A DNA stretch of 64,000 nucleotides from Mycolicibacterium porcinum (GTDB taxonomy: Bacteria; Actinomycetota; Actinomycetes; Mycobacteriales; Mycobacteriaceae), in NCBI GenBank assembly GCA_002086835.1, contig MVIG01000021.1, positions 23,835 through 87,834 of the forward strand, written 5' to 3'. The notes beneath the pieces were generated by a model. The model did no database searches and was not told where the DNA came from. It was given only the letters and a program-made list of their open reading frames with translations. Below, one piece after another: positions 43,905-51,921 of the stretch (position 1 is the first letter of the stretch; each line of letters starts with the position of its first letter). Position numbers and translations under genes: made by a program.

Positions 43905-44294
43905 GTGCGCGTACGAGGATTCGGCGAACTCGAAGCCGACATCATGGATCGCATCTGGAATCGCGGAGATGCGGCCGTCACGGTCCGCGAGGTTTTCGAC
44001 GAGATCGCCGAGGAGCGCCGGATCGCTTACACCACAGTCATGTCGACGATGGACAATCTGCATACGAAGGGCTGGCTGGAACGCGACCGCGACGGGCGGG
44101 CCTATCGATACTGGCCGACGTTGAGCCGCGAGCAGCACACCGCCCAGTTGATGCGCGAGGCGCTCGACGGTGGCGGTCGTTCCGATCTGGTGCTCAGTTA
44201 CTTCATCGAGCAGATGGACCCACAGGACTCCGACCGATTGCGTGCCGCGCTCCGTACGCTGGCCCGGCGCTCCGGACGGGCGAAGAAGCGGTGA
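43905..44294 (+). CDS. blaI: BlaI/MecI/CopY-family winged-helix repressor
   Basis: A 129-residue dimeric repressor. The winged helix lies in residues about 5-75 (LEADIMDRIWNRGDAAVTVR, IAYTTVMSTMDNLHTKGWLE, GRAYRYWP), and a short C-terminal helical dimerisation segment follows (SYFIEQMDPQDSDRL). The GTG is preceded by GGAGGGG. The next gene, an M56 peptidase, overlaps its stop by 4 bp, the classic blaI-blaR arrangement in which the membrane peptidase triggers repressor cleavage. In M. tuberculosis BlaI responds to beta-lactams and also controls respiratory genes. Here the nearest targets appear to be cell-wall enzymes and a copper oxidase. Confidence 0.9.
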   Translation: MRVRGFGELEADIMDRIWNRGDAAVTVREVFDEIAEERRIAYTTVMSTMDNLHTKGWLERDRDGRAYRYWPTLSREQHTAQLMREALDGGGRSDLVLSYFIEQMDPQDSDRLRAALRTLARRSGRAKKR

Positions 44295-45229
44295 ATGTCG
44301 CCGCGGGGCTGCTGATCTACAGCGTGGCGATGGTGGCGCTGGCTCCGACACTGCTCAGCGCTCTCACCCGCGGTGGCTCGGCTCCCAGATTTGGCGTGGC
44401 GGCGTGGTTGACGTCCGTGGTCAGCGTCTTGGCGACCTGGATCGCCATTCCGATACTGGTCATCCTCGATGTGGCCTTCCACGGCGGGCAGAGGCAGTCC
44501 TTGTTGGCGTCGTGTGTGCAGTTCCTCTGTGACATCGCGTCTGGGCGGGCGGGACTTGCAGCACAGGCGACGATGATCGTCGTCGCAGCCGTGCTGGCCG
44601 TGGCGGTGGTCGCCGCCGGGATGAAAGCGACACGGACCATCAGCCGGCTGCAGTCCCGCGCTCACAAGCACGCACAGGCGGTGAGGATGGTGGGACGCCC
44701 GACGGCCCAACGCGACGTCTTCATCGTCGACACCGACGAGTGCACCGCATACTGCGTCGCGGGGGCGCCACCCGCGATCGTGGTCACCACCGGTGCCATT
44801 GCCGCGCTCGGTGGCGATGAATTACAGGCGGTCCTCGCGCACGAACGGGCGCACCTGGATGGGCATCACCTCAAGATCGTGACGTTCCTTCGCGGGCTGG
44901 CAATGGTTTTCCCATGGGTGAGGCTGATGACCCGGGCGGCCACCGATGTCGGTCGTCTGCTGGAAATGTGTGCCGACGACGCCGCCGTTCGCCGCCATGG
45001 ACAGCACTCGCTTCTCGCCGGACTGATGGCCCTGGCCGGGACCACGCCGGCCCAGGCGCTCGGCGCCGCCGATGTGGCATTGCTGAACCGTGCTGAGCGC
45101 CTTGCCCTTCCACCTGCGCCCTGGATGCGGGTTGGTGCGGGTGCCGGTTTGTTCAGCGCTACGACCGTGATCGCGCTGGCCCCGGTGGCGACCTTCGCGC
45201 TGGGGGTGTCGGGCCTGCTCTGCCGTTGA
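44291..45229 (+). CDS. M56-family membrane metallopeptidase (BlaR1-like, without sensor domain)
   Basis: A 312-residue protein with three or four N-terminal helices, a cytoplasmic zinc-peptidase domain and a final helix. The gluzincin motif is LAHERAHLDGHH (HExxH), with ECADD-like LEMCADDAAVRRHG downstream holding the third ligand (Glu). The GTG start overlaps blaI. Unlike staphylococcal BlaR1 it has no C-terminal penicillin-binding sensor domain, so any signal must be sensed by its membrane segments, an extracellular loop or a partner protein. That matches mycobacterial BlaR-type proteins. It ends 2 nt from a convergent gene. Confidence 0.87.
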   Translation: MNVAAGLLIYSVAMVALAPTLLSALTRGGSAPRFGVAAWLTSVVSVLATWIAIPILVILDVAFHGGQRQSLLASCVQFLCDIASGRAGLAAQATMIVVAAVLAVAVVAAGMKATRTISRLQSRAHKHAQAVRMVGRPTAQRDVFIVDTDECTAYCVAGAPPAIVVTTGAIAALGGDELQAVLAHERAHLDGHHLKIVTFLRGLAMVFPWVRLMTRAATDVGRLLEMCADDAAVRRHGQHSLLAGLMALAGTTPAQALGAADVALLNRAERLALPPAPWMRVGAGAGLFSATTVIALAPVATFALGVSGLLCR

Positions 45230-45231
45230 AG

Positions 45232-45666
45232 TCAGTGCTCGCGCTCGAATACAACGAGTGTGTCCGCCAGGTGGCCGTCGACGAAGTATGCCCGGCAGAC
45301 GAACGGGTCGTGAATGGTGCTGCCGGATTCGGTCTGGGCGTCGACCGTTCCTGACACGTTCCATACGGTGATACGTGAGTGCTCGACGCCCTTCAACGGC
45401 TCGTCGGTGGTCAACGGGAACAAGTCCCGACTCTCGGGCTCGAGGTCACTGAGCTTCGACTCCACATCGATGAGCTGTGCGGTCGCGGGAGCCACCAGCT
45501 TGGCGCGCACATCGGTCTCGCACCGATTCTGAGCCTCGCGCTCCGCCGTGCCCACGAGACCAAAGCCATGTGTTCTCACGGCAATCACGGCAATCACGGC
45601 AACGGCGCCCACAACGAGTGCACACGCCAGCAGCCACAACGGGACACGTCGACCGCTCATGCTCAC
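45232..45666 (-). CDS. Single-pass membrane protein downstream of NlpC/P60
   Basis: A 144-residue protein I do not recognise. One N-terminal helix (LWLLACALVVGAVAVIAVIAV) is followed by an extracytoplasmic domain of about 115 residues. The domain has two cysteines (AQNRCETDVRAKL and DPFVCRAYF) and alternating strands (ITVWNVSGTVDAQTESG), somewhat like anchored NTF2-like or Mce-associated proteins. It starts at GTG 45666 or ATG 45660, 15 nt after the NlpC/P60 gene, so it is probably in the same operon and the same BlaI-type regulon. No function assigned. Confidence 0.65.
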   Translation of the reverse strand: MSMSGRRVPLWLLACALVVGAVAVIAVIAVRTHGFGLVGTAEREAQNRCETDVRAKLVAPATAQLIDVESKLSDLEPESRDLFPLTTDEPLKGVEHSRITVWNVSGTVDAQTESGSTIHDPFVCRAYFVDGHLADTLVVFEREH

Positions 45667-45681
45667 CCGGCGATTATCGCG

Positions 45682-46416
45682 TCAGTATTCAATGATCCGG
45701 GTGACGTTGGGCGTCATCCCTGATTTGCGGACAGGCGAGATCTTGACAGGAACACCCGTCTGCTGAGCCTCGATCATCTGACCGTTACCGAGGTAGAGCG
45801 CCTCGTGCTGTCCACCGCCGGGTCCCCAGAACAGGAGGTCGCCCCGCTTGGCCTGTGACGGCGGGAGTTGGCGCCCCGCGGTGTATTGATCACCCGAATA
45901 GCGGGGGAGCAGCACGCCGACACCGGCGAACGCGTAACGGGTTAGTCCGGAACAGTCGAAGCCGACAGTGCCGGCGCCAGAATCCACCCCTCGACTGGGC
46001 CCGGTCAAGCTGCCACCTCCCCAGGAATACGGGACCCCGATTTGGGTGCCGGCCCTCCGGATGACGTACTCGACCGCCTGTCTGCCGTAAACGCGGTTGC
46101 CGCGGAGTACGGGGGCGGCGCCGCTGTTGTCGACCGGCACAAGTCCCAGGCCGCCGAGGAACTTTCGCCCCATGTCAAAGGTTGTCTGTGCCGCATAAGC
46201 GCTTGCCTGCAAGGATGCATTGGCGATGGCCACCGGATCGCCGGGCGCACCCGCGCTGAGCAGGTTGGGCAGAGTGGGATCCCACTGGCCTGCGTTGGGT
46301 TCGGCGTGGGCGGGCGGCGCTCCTATCAATGCGAACGAGGCTGCAGCCAAAAGCACTGTGCGCAAAAGTGTTCGACGTTCCCAGAAGATCTGATCCGAGC
46401 GCGGATTTGAAGGCAT
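45682..46416 (-). CDS. Exported NlpC/P60 peptidoglycan endopeptidase (RipB-like)
   Basis: A 244-residue precursor. The signal peptide (LLRTVLLAAASFALIG, cleavage after PAHA) precedes a helical linker and the NlpC/P60 domain from about residue 115. Catalytic Cys is in GFDCSGLTRYAF, His in GGGQHEALYLG. The approach region IGVPYSWGGGSLTGPSRGVD and the end PVRKSGMTPNVTRIIEY closely match RipA/RipB of M. tuberculosis, which cut D-Glu-mDAP bonds in stem peptides during division. The inhibitory long N-terminal domain of RipA is absent. The promoter contains a tandem GTAACTACGTA repeat related to the other BlaI-type boxes here. Confidence 0.9.
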   Translation of the reverse strand: MPSNPRSDQIFWERRTLLRTVLLAAASFALIGAPPAHAEPNAGQWDPTLPNLLSAGAPGDPVAIANASLQASAYAAQTTFDMGRKFLGGLGLVPVDNSGAAPVLRGNRVYGRQAVEYVIRRAGTQIGVPYSWGGGSLTGPSRGVDSGAGTVGFDCSGLTRYAFAGVGVLLPRYSGDQYTAGRQLPPSQAKRGDLLFWGPGGGQHEALYLGNGQMIEAQQTGVPVKISPVRKSGMTPNVTRIIEY

Positions 46417-46475
46417 GGTCCCGCAGTTCCTTTCCGCCCTGGTCAGCCGTAGCCAATCCGGTATCGGACCAGTGA

Positions 46476-46497
46476 GTAACTACGTAGTAACTACGTA
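46476..46497. promoter_or_regulatory. Box D: tandem GTAACTACGTA repeats before NlpC/P60
   Basis: GTAACTACGTA occurs twice back to back (46476-46486 and 46487-46497), followed by a CGTACGTAC run to 46506. The first copy contains the 10-bp palindrome ACTACGTAGT (46479-46488). It is 60 nt upstream of the start. The ACTACGTA core recurs in boxes B and C. Confidence 0.5.
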
Positions 46498-46667
46498 CGT
46501 ACGTACTCTACATCACAAAAATCACCTGAGTCCCACTCGCAACATAATTGCACTTCTGTAATTCCTTGTAGAGGTTGCGATTTGGTATCAGGCCCGGCGA
46601 TAGCTGCGTATCCGAGTGGCGTAGTCGACTACGGGGGAAGGCTGGCCACAAAGATGGAAAAGAGGCG

Positions 46668-47786
46668 TCAGGGCTGGTAGCCGTCCAGGAATCCGGTCAG
46701 GCCCGACGGTGCGTGCGGGCCGATGGCGATCTGTTCGACGACACCGATACCGGTGCGCTCGCCCATCGTGGCTCTGACGACGTTCTGCAGATGGATCGAG
46801 GCGAAATCGGTGGGGTCGAAGTCATCGAGACGGATTGACTCCCGGCCGATCTCGAACTGCCCGTGGTTGGAGCCGTGCCCCCAGTGCGGATGCCAGTAAC
46901 CGATCCCGCGCATCCGGAAGGTGAAGAGCTTCTCCACCTCGATGTGGGTCTCGCCTTCCACCGGATCGGTGAACCATAGGTGCGCCCGACTGATTTCGCG
47001 TCGACCGGGCTCCCATTCGAGTTCGTACCCGAGGTCGTAGCACTCGCGCACACCGATCCGGCTACACGGGGATGCGCCGGCTGGCAGTGGATCCAGAACC
47101 TGCGCGGTCTGCAGCCACCGACGTCCGTCCTCGTGCTCGTGGAAGGCGTAGTGCGTGAACCGATCTCCGAAATGCAAAGGCGCCCAGAGCCAGAAGACCT
47201 GGAACGGCATCGGCTGGCGCAGCACCGGCACCTGTTCACCGACAGGCCGAACTCCCCAGGAGCGGTCACGGGTTCCCGGCGCGGAGCCGGCGTCGACGGC
47301 GGTGTCCTCGCCGTCGACGCTGATGGTTCCCTCCCAGCTGCCCCATTGGGTCAGCCGAGTGTGGTCGGTCAGCACGATGCCCTCGGCGGTTCGGCGCGTC
47401 TGCCGGGGTTCCTCGATCGCCACGGTGGTGGCTCGGAACGTCAGGTCGCAGGCGATGCCGTGCTCGTTCGAGTCGACGATGTAGCGGATGGTGCGCATCG
47501 GTTCGACGACCTCGATCCGGAATGGACCGATGATCGCCGACCGGTCCAGAGGCATGGCCCCGGAGGCGAAGATCGAATGTTCCACACCGTCTTTGACCAG
47601 ACTGAACGCCGCGTCGATGACTCCGCGCACGGGGTAGTGGCCCATCGCCGCGCCGAAGTAGAACTCCCCGTCGCGCTGATGCCCGTTGAACCAGTAGCGA
47701 TCGTAATGGTTGGGGTCGGCGCTGGCCGGCGTCGCGACCGGCTCGGCGGTCGCATGGATGGGGTAGTCGTCAAACGGAGTGAGCAT
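46668..47786 (-). CDS. Uncharacterised beta-rich protein (CrtC-like layout)
   Basis: A 372-residue soluble protein without a signal peptide. The start at ATG 47786 gives MLTPFDDYPIHATAEPV. The body is rich in aromatic residues and predicted strands (HYDRYWFNGHQRDGEFYFG, WGSWEGTISVDGEDT), with the segment GTRDRSWGVRPVG. Such a DRSWG motif occurs in carotenoid 1,2-hydratase/tocopherol-cyclase-like lipocalin-dimer proteins, but I cannot establish the relationship. Mycobacteria have many paralogs beside lipid or steroid genes. It is 34 nt downstream of the MDR reductase on the same strand. Confidence 0.6.
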   Translation of the reverse strand: MLTPFDDYPIHATAEPVATPASADPNHYDRYWFNGHQRDGEFYFGAAMGHYPVRGVIDAAFSLVKDGVEHSIFASGAMPLDRSAIIGPFRIEVVEPMRTIRYIVDSNEHGIACDLTFRATTVAIEEPRQTRRTAEGIVLTDHTRLTQWGSWEGTISVDGEDTAVDAGSAPGTRDRSWGVRPVGEQVPVLRQPMPFQVFWLWAPLHFGDRFTHYAFHEHEDGRRWLQTAQVLDPLPAGASPCSRIGVRECYDLGYELEWEPGRREISRAHLWFTDPVEGETHIEVEKLFTFRMRGIGYWHPHWGHGSNHGQFEIGRESIRLDDFDPTDFASIHLQNVVRATMGERTGIGVVEQIAIGPHAPSGLTGFLDGYQP

Positions 47787-47820
47787 CAGTTCTGCTTCTG
47801 CCTCACCGCACCCGCTGCCG

Positions 47821-48849
47821 TCACGCTCCACCGGGCTCGTTGATCTTCACCAGCATCTTGCCGATGTTGGCCCCGTTGAACAGACCGTTGAGCGCGTCGA
47901 TGCTGGATTCCAGTCCCTCGTACACGGTTTCGCGGTGCACCAGCAGGCCTTCCTTCTCCCAACCCTGAAGTGCGGCGAAGGCCTCGTCGAAGCGGGCCCA
48001 CTCTTCGAGGGCGATGAAGCCCTGCATCGTCGAGGCCGTGGCGAGCAGATTCACGTAATTCGACGGCCCCGGATGCTCGCCGTTCAAGTAGCTCGAGATG
48101 ATGCCGCACATCACCACGCGCGCCTTGTGCGCGAGGTTGGCCAGCACGGCATTCAAAACATCGCCGCCCACGTTGTCGAAATAGACGTTGATGCCGCCCG
48201 GGCACGCCTCCTTCAGCGCGGCAGTCAGGTCGCCGGCCTTGTAGTCGACACACGCGTCGAATCCGAATTCCTCCACCACGACCCGACATTTCTCGGGGCC
48301 GCCCGCGATACCGACCACCCGGGCACCGGCGATCTTGGCGATCTGGCCGGCCACCGATCCAGTGGCACCGGCGGCCGCCGAGACGACCACGGTCTCGCCG
48401 GCCTGCGGGTTGCCGACGCCCTTCATCCCGAAGTAGGCCGTCGCGCCCGTCGGCCCGTAGATCGACATCACGGCCAGCGGATCGGTGTACCCGACCACCG
48501 GCGTGCTGAACAGGTCGTCACGGATGATCGCGTAATCCTGAAGTCCGGTCAGAGTGGTCACGAGATCACCGACCTGGTAGGCGTCACAACGAGATTCGAC
48601 GACCTCGCCGATCCCCGCCACGCGCACCACCTCGCCCAGCTCGAGGGGAGGGAGGTAGCCGGGCTCGCCGTCCAGCCATGTGCGAGCGGCCGCGTCGATG
48701 CCGACATAGGTGGTCCGTAGCAGCGCCTCGCCGTCAGCCGGTACCGGCGCCGGCGCGGTGACCATCTCGGTGTCAGCGGGGGAGACCAGCCCATCCGGGC
48801 GGCGGCGCAACAGGATCTGGCGGTTCTGGCGATGCGCGGCGTCAGTCAA
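47821..48849 (-). CDS. NADP-dependent MDR-family reductase (CurA/LTB4DH-like)
   Basis: A 342-residue zinc-independent medium-chain reductase. TTG at 48849 is the preferred start, because GGGAG lies 7 nt upstream and the sequence matches the family beginning (RQILLRRRPDGLVSPAD). Features: YVGIDAAARTWLDGEPGYLPP, GPTGATAYFGM, VVSAAAGATGSVAGQIAKIAG (Rossmann loop), VYFDNVGGDVLNAVL, and VCGIIS-type end of the cofactor domain. These enzymes reduce the double bond of alpha,beta-unsaturated ketones. It is divergent from a TetR regulator that likely controls it. Confidence 0.85.
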   Translation of the reverse strand: MTDAAHRQNRQILLRRRPDGLVSPADTEMVTAPAPVPADGEALLRTTYVGIDAAARTWLDGEPGYLPPLELGEVVRVAGIGEVVESRCDAYQVGDLVTTLTGLQDYAIIRDDLFSTPVVGYTDPLAVMSIYGPTGATAYFGMKGVGNPQAGETVVVSAAAGATGSVAGQIAKIAGARVVGIAGGPEKCRVVVEEFGFDACVDYKAGDLTAALKEACPGGINVYFDNVGGDVLNAVLANLAHKARVVMCGIISSYLNGEHPGPSNYVNLLATASTMQGFIALEEWARFDEAFAALQGWEKEGLLVHRETVYEGLESSIDALNGLFNGANIGKMLVKINEPGGA

Positions 48850-48954
48850 TTCATGTCTCCCGTGGTCATCGGAATTTTCATATTGATTCTTAGAACTCGC
48901 ATCGATTAGCGTCAACCCCCGGATCGAGAATGTCCCGCTTGGTAGGAGGATTCC

Positions 48955-49635
48955 GTGACCTCCAACGATGTTGCGCCGCGCCGTGGCCGGCCGCCCCGCA
49001 TCGACAAGAGCGCCATCGTCGCCGCGGTACGCGAGATCGGCAGCGAGAACGTCACCATGCGGCGGGTTGCCGAGCATCTCGGCGTCAGCCTGCCCGGGCT
49101 GTACCACCACGTCAAGAATCAAGACGACCTGCTGCGCCTGGTCACCGAGAGCGCACTGGTGAACTCACCGCCGCCTCGGTACACCGGTCAGCACTGGGCC
49201 ACCTGGATGCGCAGTTACGCCTCCTACATTCGCACGGTGCTGGCGTCGGAGCCGGCGCTGGTCGAGAAGTTCGTCACGGGCGGGGTACGCGACGAGATGG
49301 AGATGTCGTGCAACGGTGATGCGGTCGAGGCGCTCGCCGAGCACGGCTTGGCGCCCGACGACGCGATGGCCGTATGGGCGGCGGTGAGTGCCATGGCGAT
49401 CGGCAGCGTCACCGAAGCGCACCGCGAACACCTTCACGCCGAAAGCGGACAGCCGTGGCTGGCGCGGATCTTCAAACTCCTCGCCAAACGCCCCGCCACC
49501 GACTATCCAACTCTGCGCGCGGTCGCCCAGTCCGGTTATGACCCGTTCGGTGAGGACAGCTTCCAGCAGCGAATGACGATGTTGCTCAACGGCATTGCGG
49601 TGCAGTACGGACTGCCGCCTGAGCCCGCGAACTAG
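48955..49635 (+). CDS. TetR-family regulator divergent from the MDR reductase
   Basis: A 226-residue regulator. The helix-turn-helix spans residues about 15-60 (KSAIVAAVREIGSENVTMRR, VAEHLGVSLPGLYHHVKNQDDLL). The ligand domain is divergent, with a TetR_C-like end. GTG 48955 has a perfect AGGAGG 7 nt upstream. The 105-bp divergent region includes a small TTCT-T-AGAA palindrome near 48887. Autorepression plus control of the reductase is inferred from layout. Its stop overlaps the convergent reductase gene by 4 bp. Confidence 0.88.
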   Translation: MTSNDVAPRRGRPPRIDKSAIVAAVREIGSENVTMRRVAEHLGVSLPGLYHHVKNQDDLLRLVTESALVNSPPPRYTGQHWATWMRSYASYIRTVLASEPALVEKFVTGGVRDEMEMSCNGDAVEALAEHGLAPDDAMAVWAAVSAMAIGSVTEAHREHLHAESGQPWLARIFKLLAKRPATDYPTLRAVAQSGYDPFGEDSFQQRMTMLLNGIAVQYGLPPEPAN

Positions 49636-50714
49636 CTCCCGGGCATTCGGCGGACGACCCCGTCGTCAAGCATCTGCTGGAAGTGATCGGTGATGGTCTG
49701 CGCGGCGGGACGGTACGACAGCCCCAGCTCGTCGCGGCTGCGGCTGTTGTCGAACACCAACGGGTATCCGATATTTCGCTCGACGAACTCCCGGGTCAGC
49801 CCCGCAAGCGGAGCGATCGCCTTCACCACCACCTTGGGTGCCGTCATCCTCGGGATCGGGTAGAACGGGCCGAACCGGCGGCGCAGGATCTTGCCGATCT
49901 CCAGAAGCGTCAGCGAATCGGCGTTGACGATGTAGCGGCCGTGCGCCTCCGGGGTGTACCCGGCGCGCACGTGGGCTTCCGCGACATCACGCACATCCAC
50001 CACGCCCATGGTCAACGCCGGCGCTCCGGCCAGCAGGGTGCCGTCGGTGAACTGCTTCATCGTGCTCAGGCTGGCCGAGTCGCTGGCGCTGGTCAAGGCA
50101 GGTCCGAGCACCAGGCCCGGGTGGATGGTGACCATGTCCCAGCGGTCCTGCGCCTTTTGGTATTTCCACGCCTCCTGCTCAGCCACGGTCTTGGAGTAGG
50201 GGTACGGCTGGTGGTCGGTACTGCTGGTGGTGTTCCAGTGCTCGTCGGTGAACACGCCACCGGGGACGTCGCGGGATTCACGGGCATCGCCGTAGATCGC
50301 CACCACGCTGCTGGTCAGCACCACGCGTTTGACGCTCTCGGTGCGGTTGACCGCGTCCAGCACGTTGCGGGTGCCTTCCAGCGCGGGGCGGATCAGCGCC
50401 TCCTGCGCATCCGTGTAGCCCGAGAGCAGGAATGGTGAGGCCGTGTGCATCACCAGCTCACACCCGGCCATGGCCTCGTCGAAGCTGCCAGGCTCGAGCA
50501 GGTCCGCTTTGAACAGCTTCAGCCGGCCCGGATGATCGGCCGTGAGCTTGTGCAGATGCTCCAGCCCGGAAGCCTTCTCGGGGTTCCGGACTGTGCCGTG
50601 GACCGTGTGTCCGGCTTCGAGGAGCGCGCGGACGATCCAGCTGCCGATGTACCCGTTGGCGCCCGTCACGAGCACTGGCGCGTCCGGATCGATCGGGGTG
50701 CGGGACGTGCTCAT
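49632..50714 (-). CDS. NAD(P)-dependent epimerase/dehydratase (dihydroflavonol-reductase-like SDR)
   Basis: A 360-residue extended short-chain dehydrogenase. VLVTGANGYIGSWIVRALLE is the glycine-rich cofactor loop (GxxGxxG), VVLTSSVVAIYGD carries the catalytic Ser, and QPYPYSKTVAEQEAW the Tyr-x3-Lys pair. NPEKASGLEHLHKL and VHTASPFLLSG-like regions are typical of aldehyde or ketone reductases of the dihydroflavonol-4-reductase group (including yeast Gre2). It probably reduces a carbonyl substrate; identity unknown. It is convergent with tetR. Confidence 0.87.
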   Translation of the reverse strand: MSTSRTPIDPDAPVLVTGANGYIGSWIVRALLEAGHTVHGTVRNPEKASGLEHLHKLTADHPGRLKLFKADLLEPGSFDEAMAGCELVMHTASPFLLSGYTDAQEALIRPALEGTRNVLDAVNRTESVKRVVLTSSVVAIYGDARESRDVPGGVFTDEHWNTTSSTDHQPYPYSKTVAEQEAWKYQKAQDRWDMVTIHPGLVLGPALTSASDSASLSTMKQFTDGTLLAGAPALTMGVVDVRDVAEAHVRAGYTPEAHGRYIVNADSLTLLEIGKILRRRFGPFYPIPRMTAPKVVVKAIAPLAGLTREFVERNIGYPLVFDNSRSRDELGLSYRPAAQTITDHFQQMLDDGVVRRMPGS

Positions 50715-50883
50715 TGCTGGATCCTCTCGTACGGGCCGTCGGGCCGGGTTACGTCTGCGTGGCCACTAGCATTCGGTGTCCGCCATTGACAGCTTGCCCT
50801 CACGCGGTCGCCCGGCGACAGGCACCGGTCGATTTTGCTGGATATCGCAACGGTGCGGCCGATGTGGGGGGACAGTTGCCACC

Positions 50884-51270
50884 ATGAGTAGCCAGAAAGT
50901 CCCCAAACCGAGCGACCTCAAATCGGCCGCTCAAGCAGCGGTCGAGACGGCGCAGTCCGCGGTCGGAGCTGCGCAGGCGGTGGCGAGCGGCGCGATGCGT
51001 ATTCCACCGGCATCAGCTCAGCTCGCCGCGCAGTTGCCCGATCTGCTGGAGAATCTCGCCGTCGCGACCGAACGTCTCAACACCACGATCGACCGGACCG
51101 AACGATATATGGCCATGGCCGACCCCATGTTCCGGACGTTGGACCGGCTCCTTCCGCAACTCGAATCGTTGATCAACACCGGCAACGACGTTTTCCGGAT
51201 GCTGACCAATCTGCCGGGCGTCTCCACCCTGAACCGGATCACCGGACGCGGTCGCGAGGAACGGGACTGA
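50884..51270 (+). CDS. Small helical phasin-like hypothetical protein
   Basis: A 128-residue protein. ATG at 50884 gives MSSQKVPKPSDLKSAAQAAV. It is almost entirely helical: an Ala/Gln-rich first half (VETAQSAVGAAQAVASGAM) and an amphipathic second half (LLENLAVATERLNTTIDRTE, RTLDRLLPQLESL). It has no signal peptide or membrane helix. Similar short proteins in mycobacteria occur near lipid genes and look like phasins or helical scaffold proteins, but the function is not known. Confidence 0.65.
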   Translation: MSSQKVPKPSDLKSAAQAAVETAQSAVGAAQAVASGAMRIPPASAQLAAQLPDLLENLAVATERLNTTIDRTERYMAMADPMFRTLDRLLPQLESLINTGNDVFRMLTNLPGVSTLNRITGRGREERD

Positions 51271-51300
51271 CCGCTTGGAAGGAAGTCCAGCCTTGTCGGC

Positions 51301-51876
51301 CTAGGCGATGCAGAGAACGGCAGCGGTGAAGCGCCAGAGTTTTTGTGTGGCTTGATCGGCACTCGGGGTCGGGGTGACTCGGAGTTGTTGGGCAATGCCG
51401 TGGCGTAGGCCACCGATGACGTAGGCGCCCGCGCTGTCGGCGTCCAAATCAATTGGCAGTTCGCCGAGTTGCTGTCCGTGTCGGATATTCGCGGCGGCGT
51501 TGTCGATGAGGTCGTGGATGTAAGCCGCTTCGAGCTCGGTCAGCTGCGGGTCGCCGGCGGTGCGGTTGAGCAGGATCGGCGCCAGCGGATCGGCGAGGTG
51601 ATAGGCGACGAAGCGGTGGGTCCGGTCGTGTTCGCGCGTGGCCCAGTCGCCGTGGGGAAGGTGGCCATCGGCGATCGCGTGGCGCAGTCCGTCGTAGAAG
51701 CCGTCATAGATCGCGGTCAGCAGTCCGCTTTTCGATCCGAAGTGGTGGTAGAGCGCCCCGGTGCTGAGCCCGGTGCGGCGAGTCAGCCCGCTGAGTTCGA
51801 AAGCGCCGTTTCCGTCGACGAGTTCGGCCCGCGCGGCATCGATCAGTTGTTGACGACCGACCGGGGCGCGTGCCAT
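51301..51876 (-). CDS. TetR-family regulator divergent from the PhyH dioxygenase
   Basis: A 191-residue regulator. Residues about 5-55 contain the helix-turn-helix (RQQLIDAARAELVDGNGAFE, LSTGALYHHFGSKSGLL). The ligand domain contains DPLAPILLNRTAGDPQLTELE. An upstream ATG at 51888 overlaps a perfect inverted repeat (CATAAC-N8-GTTATG, 51886-51905), so the ATG at 51876 (MARAPVG) is preferred: the operator would then lie in the leader. It is divergent from the PhyH-type gene, which the operator should control as well. Confidence 0.85.
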   Translation of the reverse strand: MARAPVGRQQLIDAARAELVDGNGAFELSGLTRRTGLSTGALYHHFGSKSGLLTAIYDGFYDGLRHAIADGHLPHGDWATREHDRTHRFVAYHLADPLAPILLNRTAGDPQLTELEAAYIHDLIDNAAANIRHGQQLGELPIDLDADSAGAYVIGGLRHGIAQQLRVTPTPSADQATQKLWRFTAAVLCIA

Positions 51877-51885
51877 AGTCCGAAC

Positions 51886-51905
51886 CATAACAGAAGTCAG
51901 TTATG
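51886..51905. promoter_or_regulatory. Operator candidate CATAAC-N8-GTTATG between tetR and phyH-like genes
   Basis: A perfect 6-bp inverted repeat with an 8-nt centre in the 45-bp gap between the revised tetR start (51876) and the PhyH-type ATG (51922). The geometry suits a TetR dimer repressing both divergent genes. Confidence 0.65.
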
Positions 51906-51921
51906 TTTCGGTGAGGCGATC

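Noticed and set aside
46476-46510. GTAACTACGTA tandem and CGTACGTACG run as a CRISPR or phase-variable microsatellite
   Set aside because: Only two short copies with no spacers and no adjacent cas genes. The core recurs in neighbouring promoters, which favours regulator binding.
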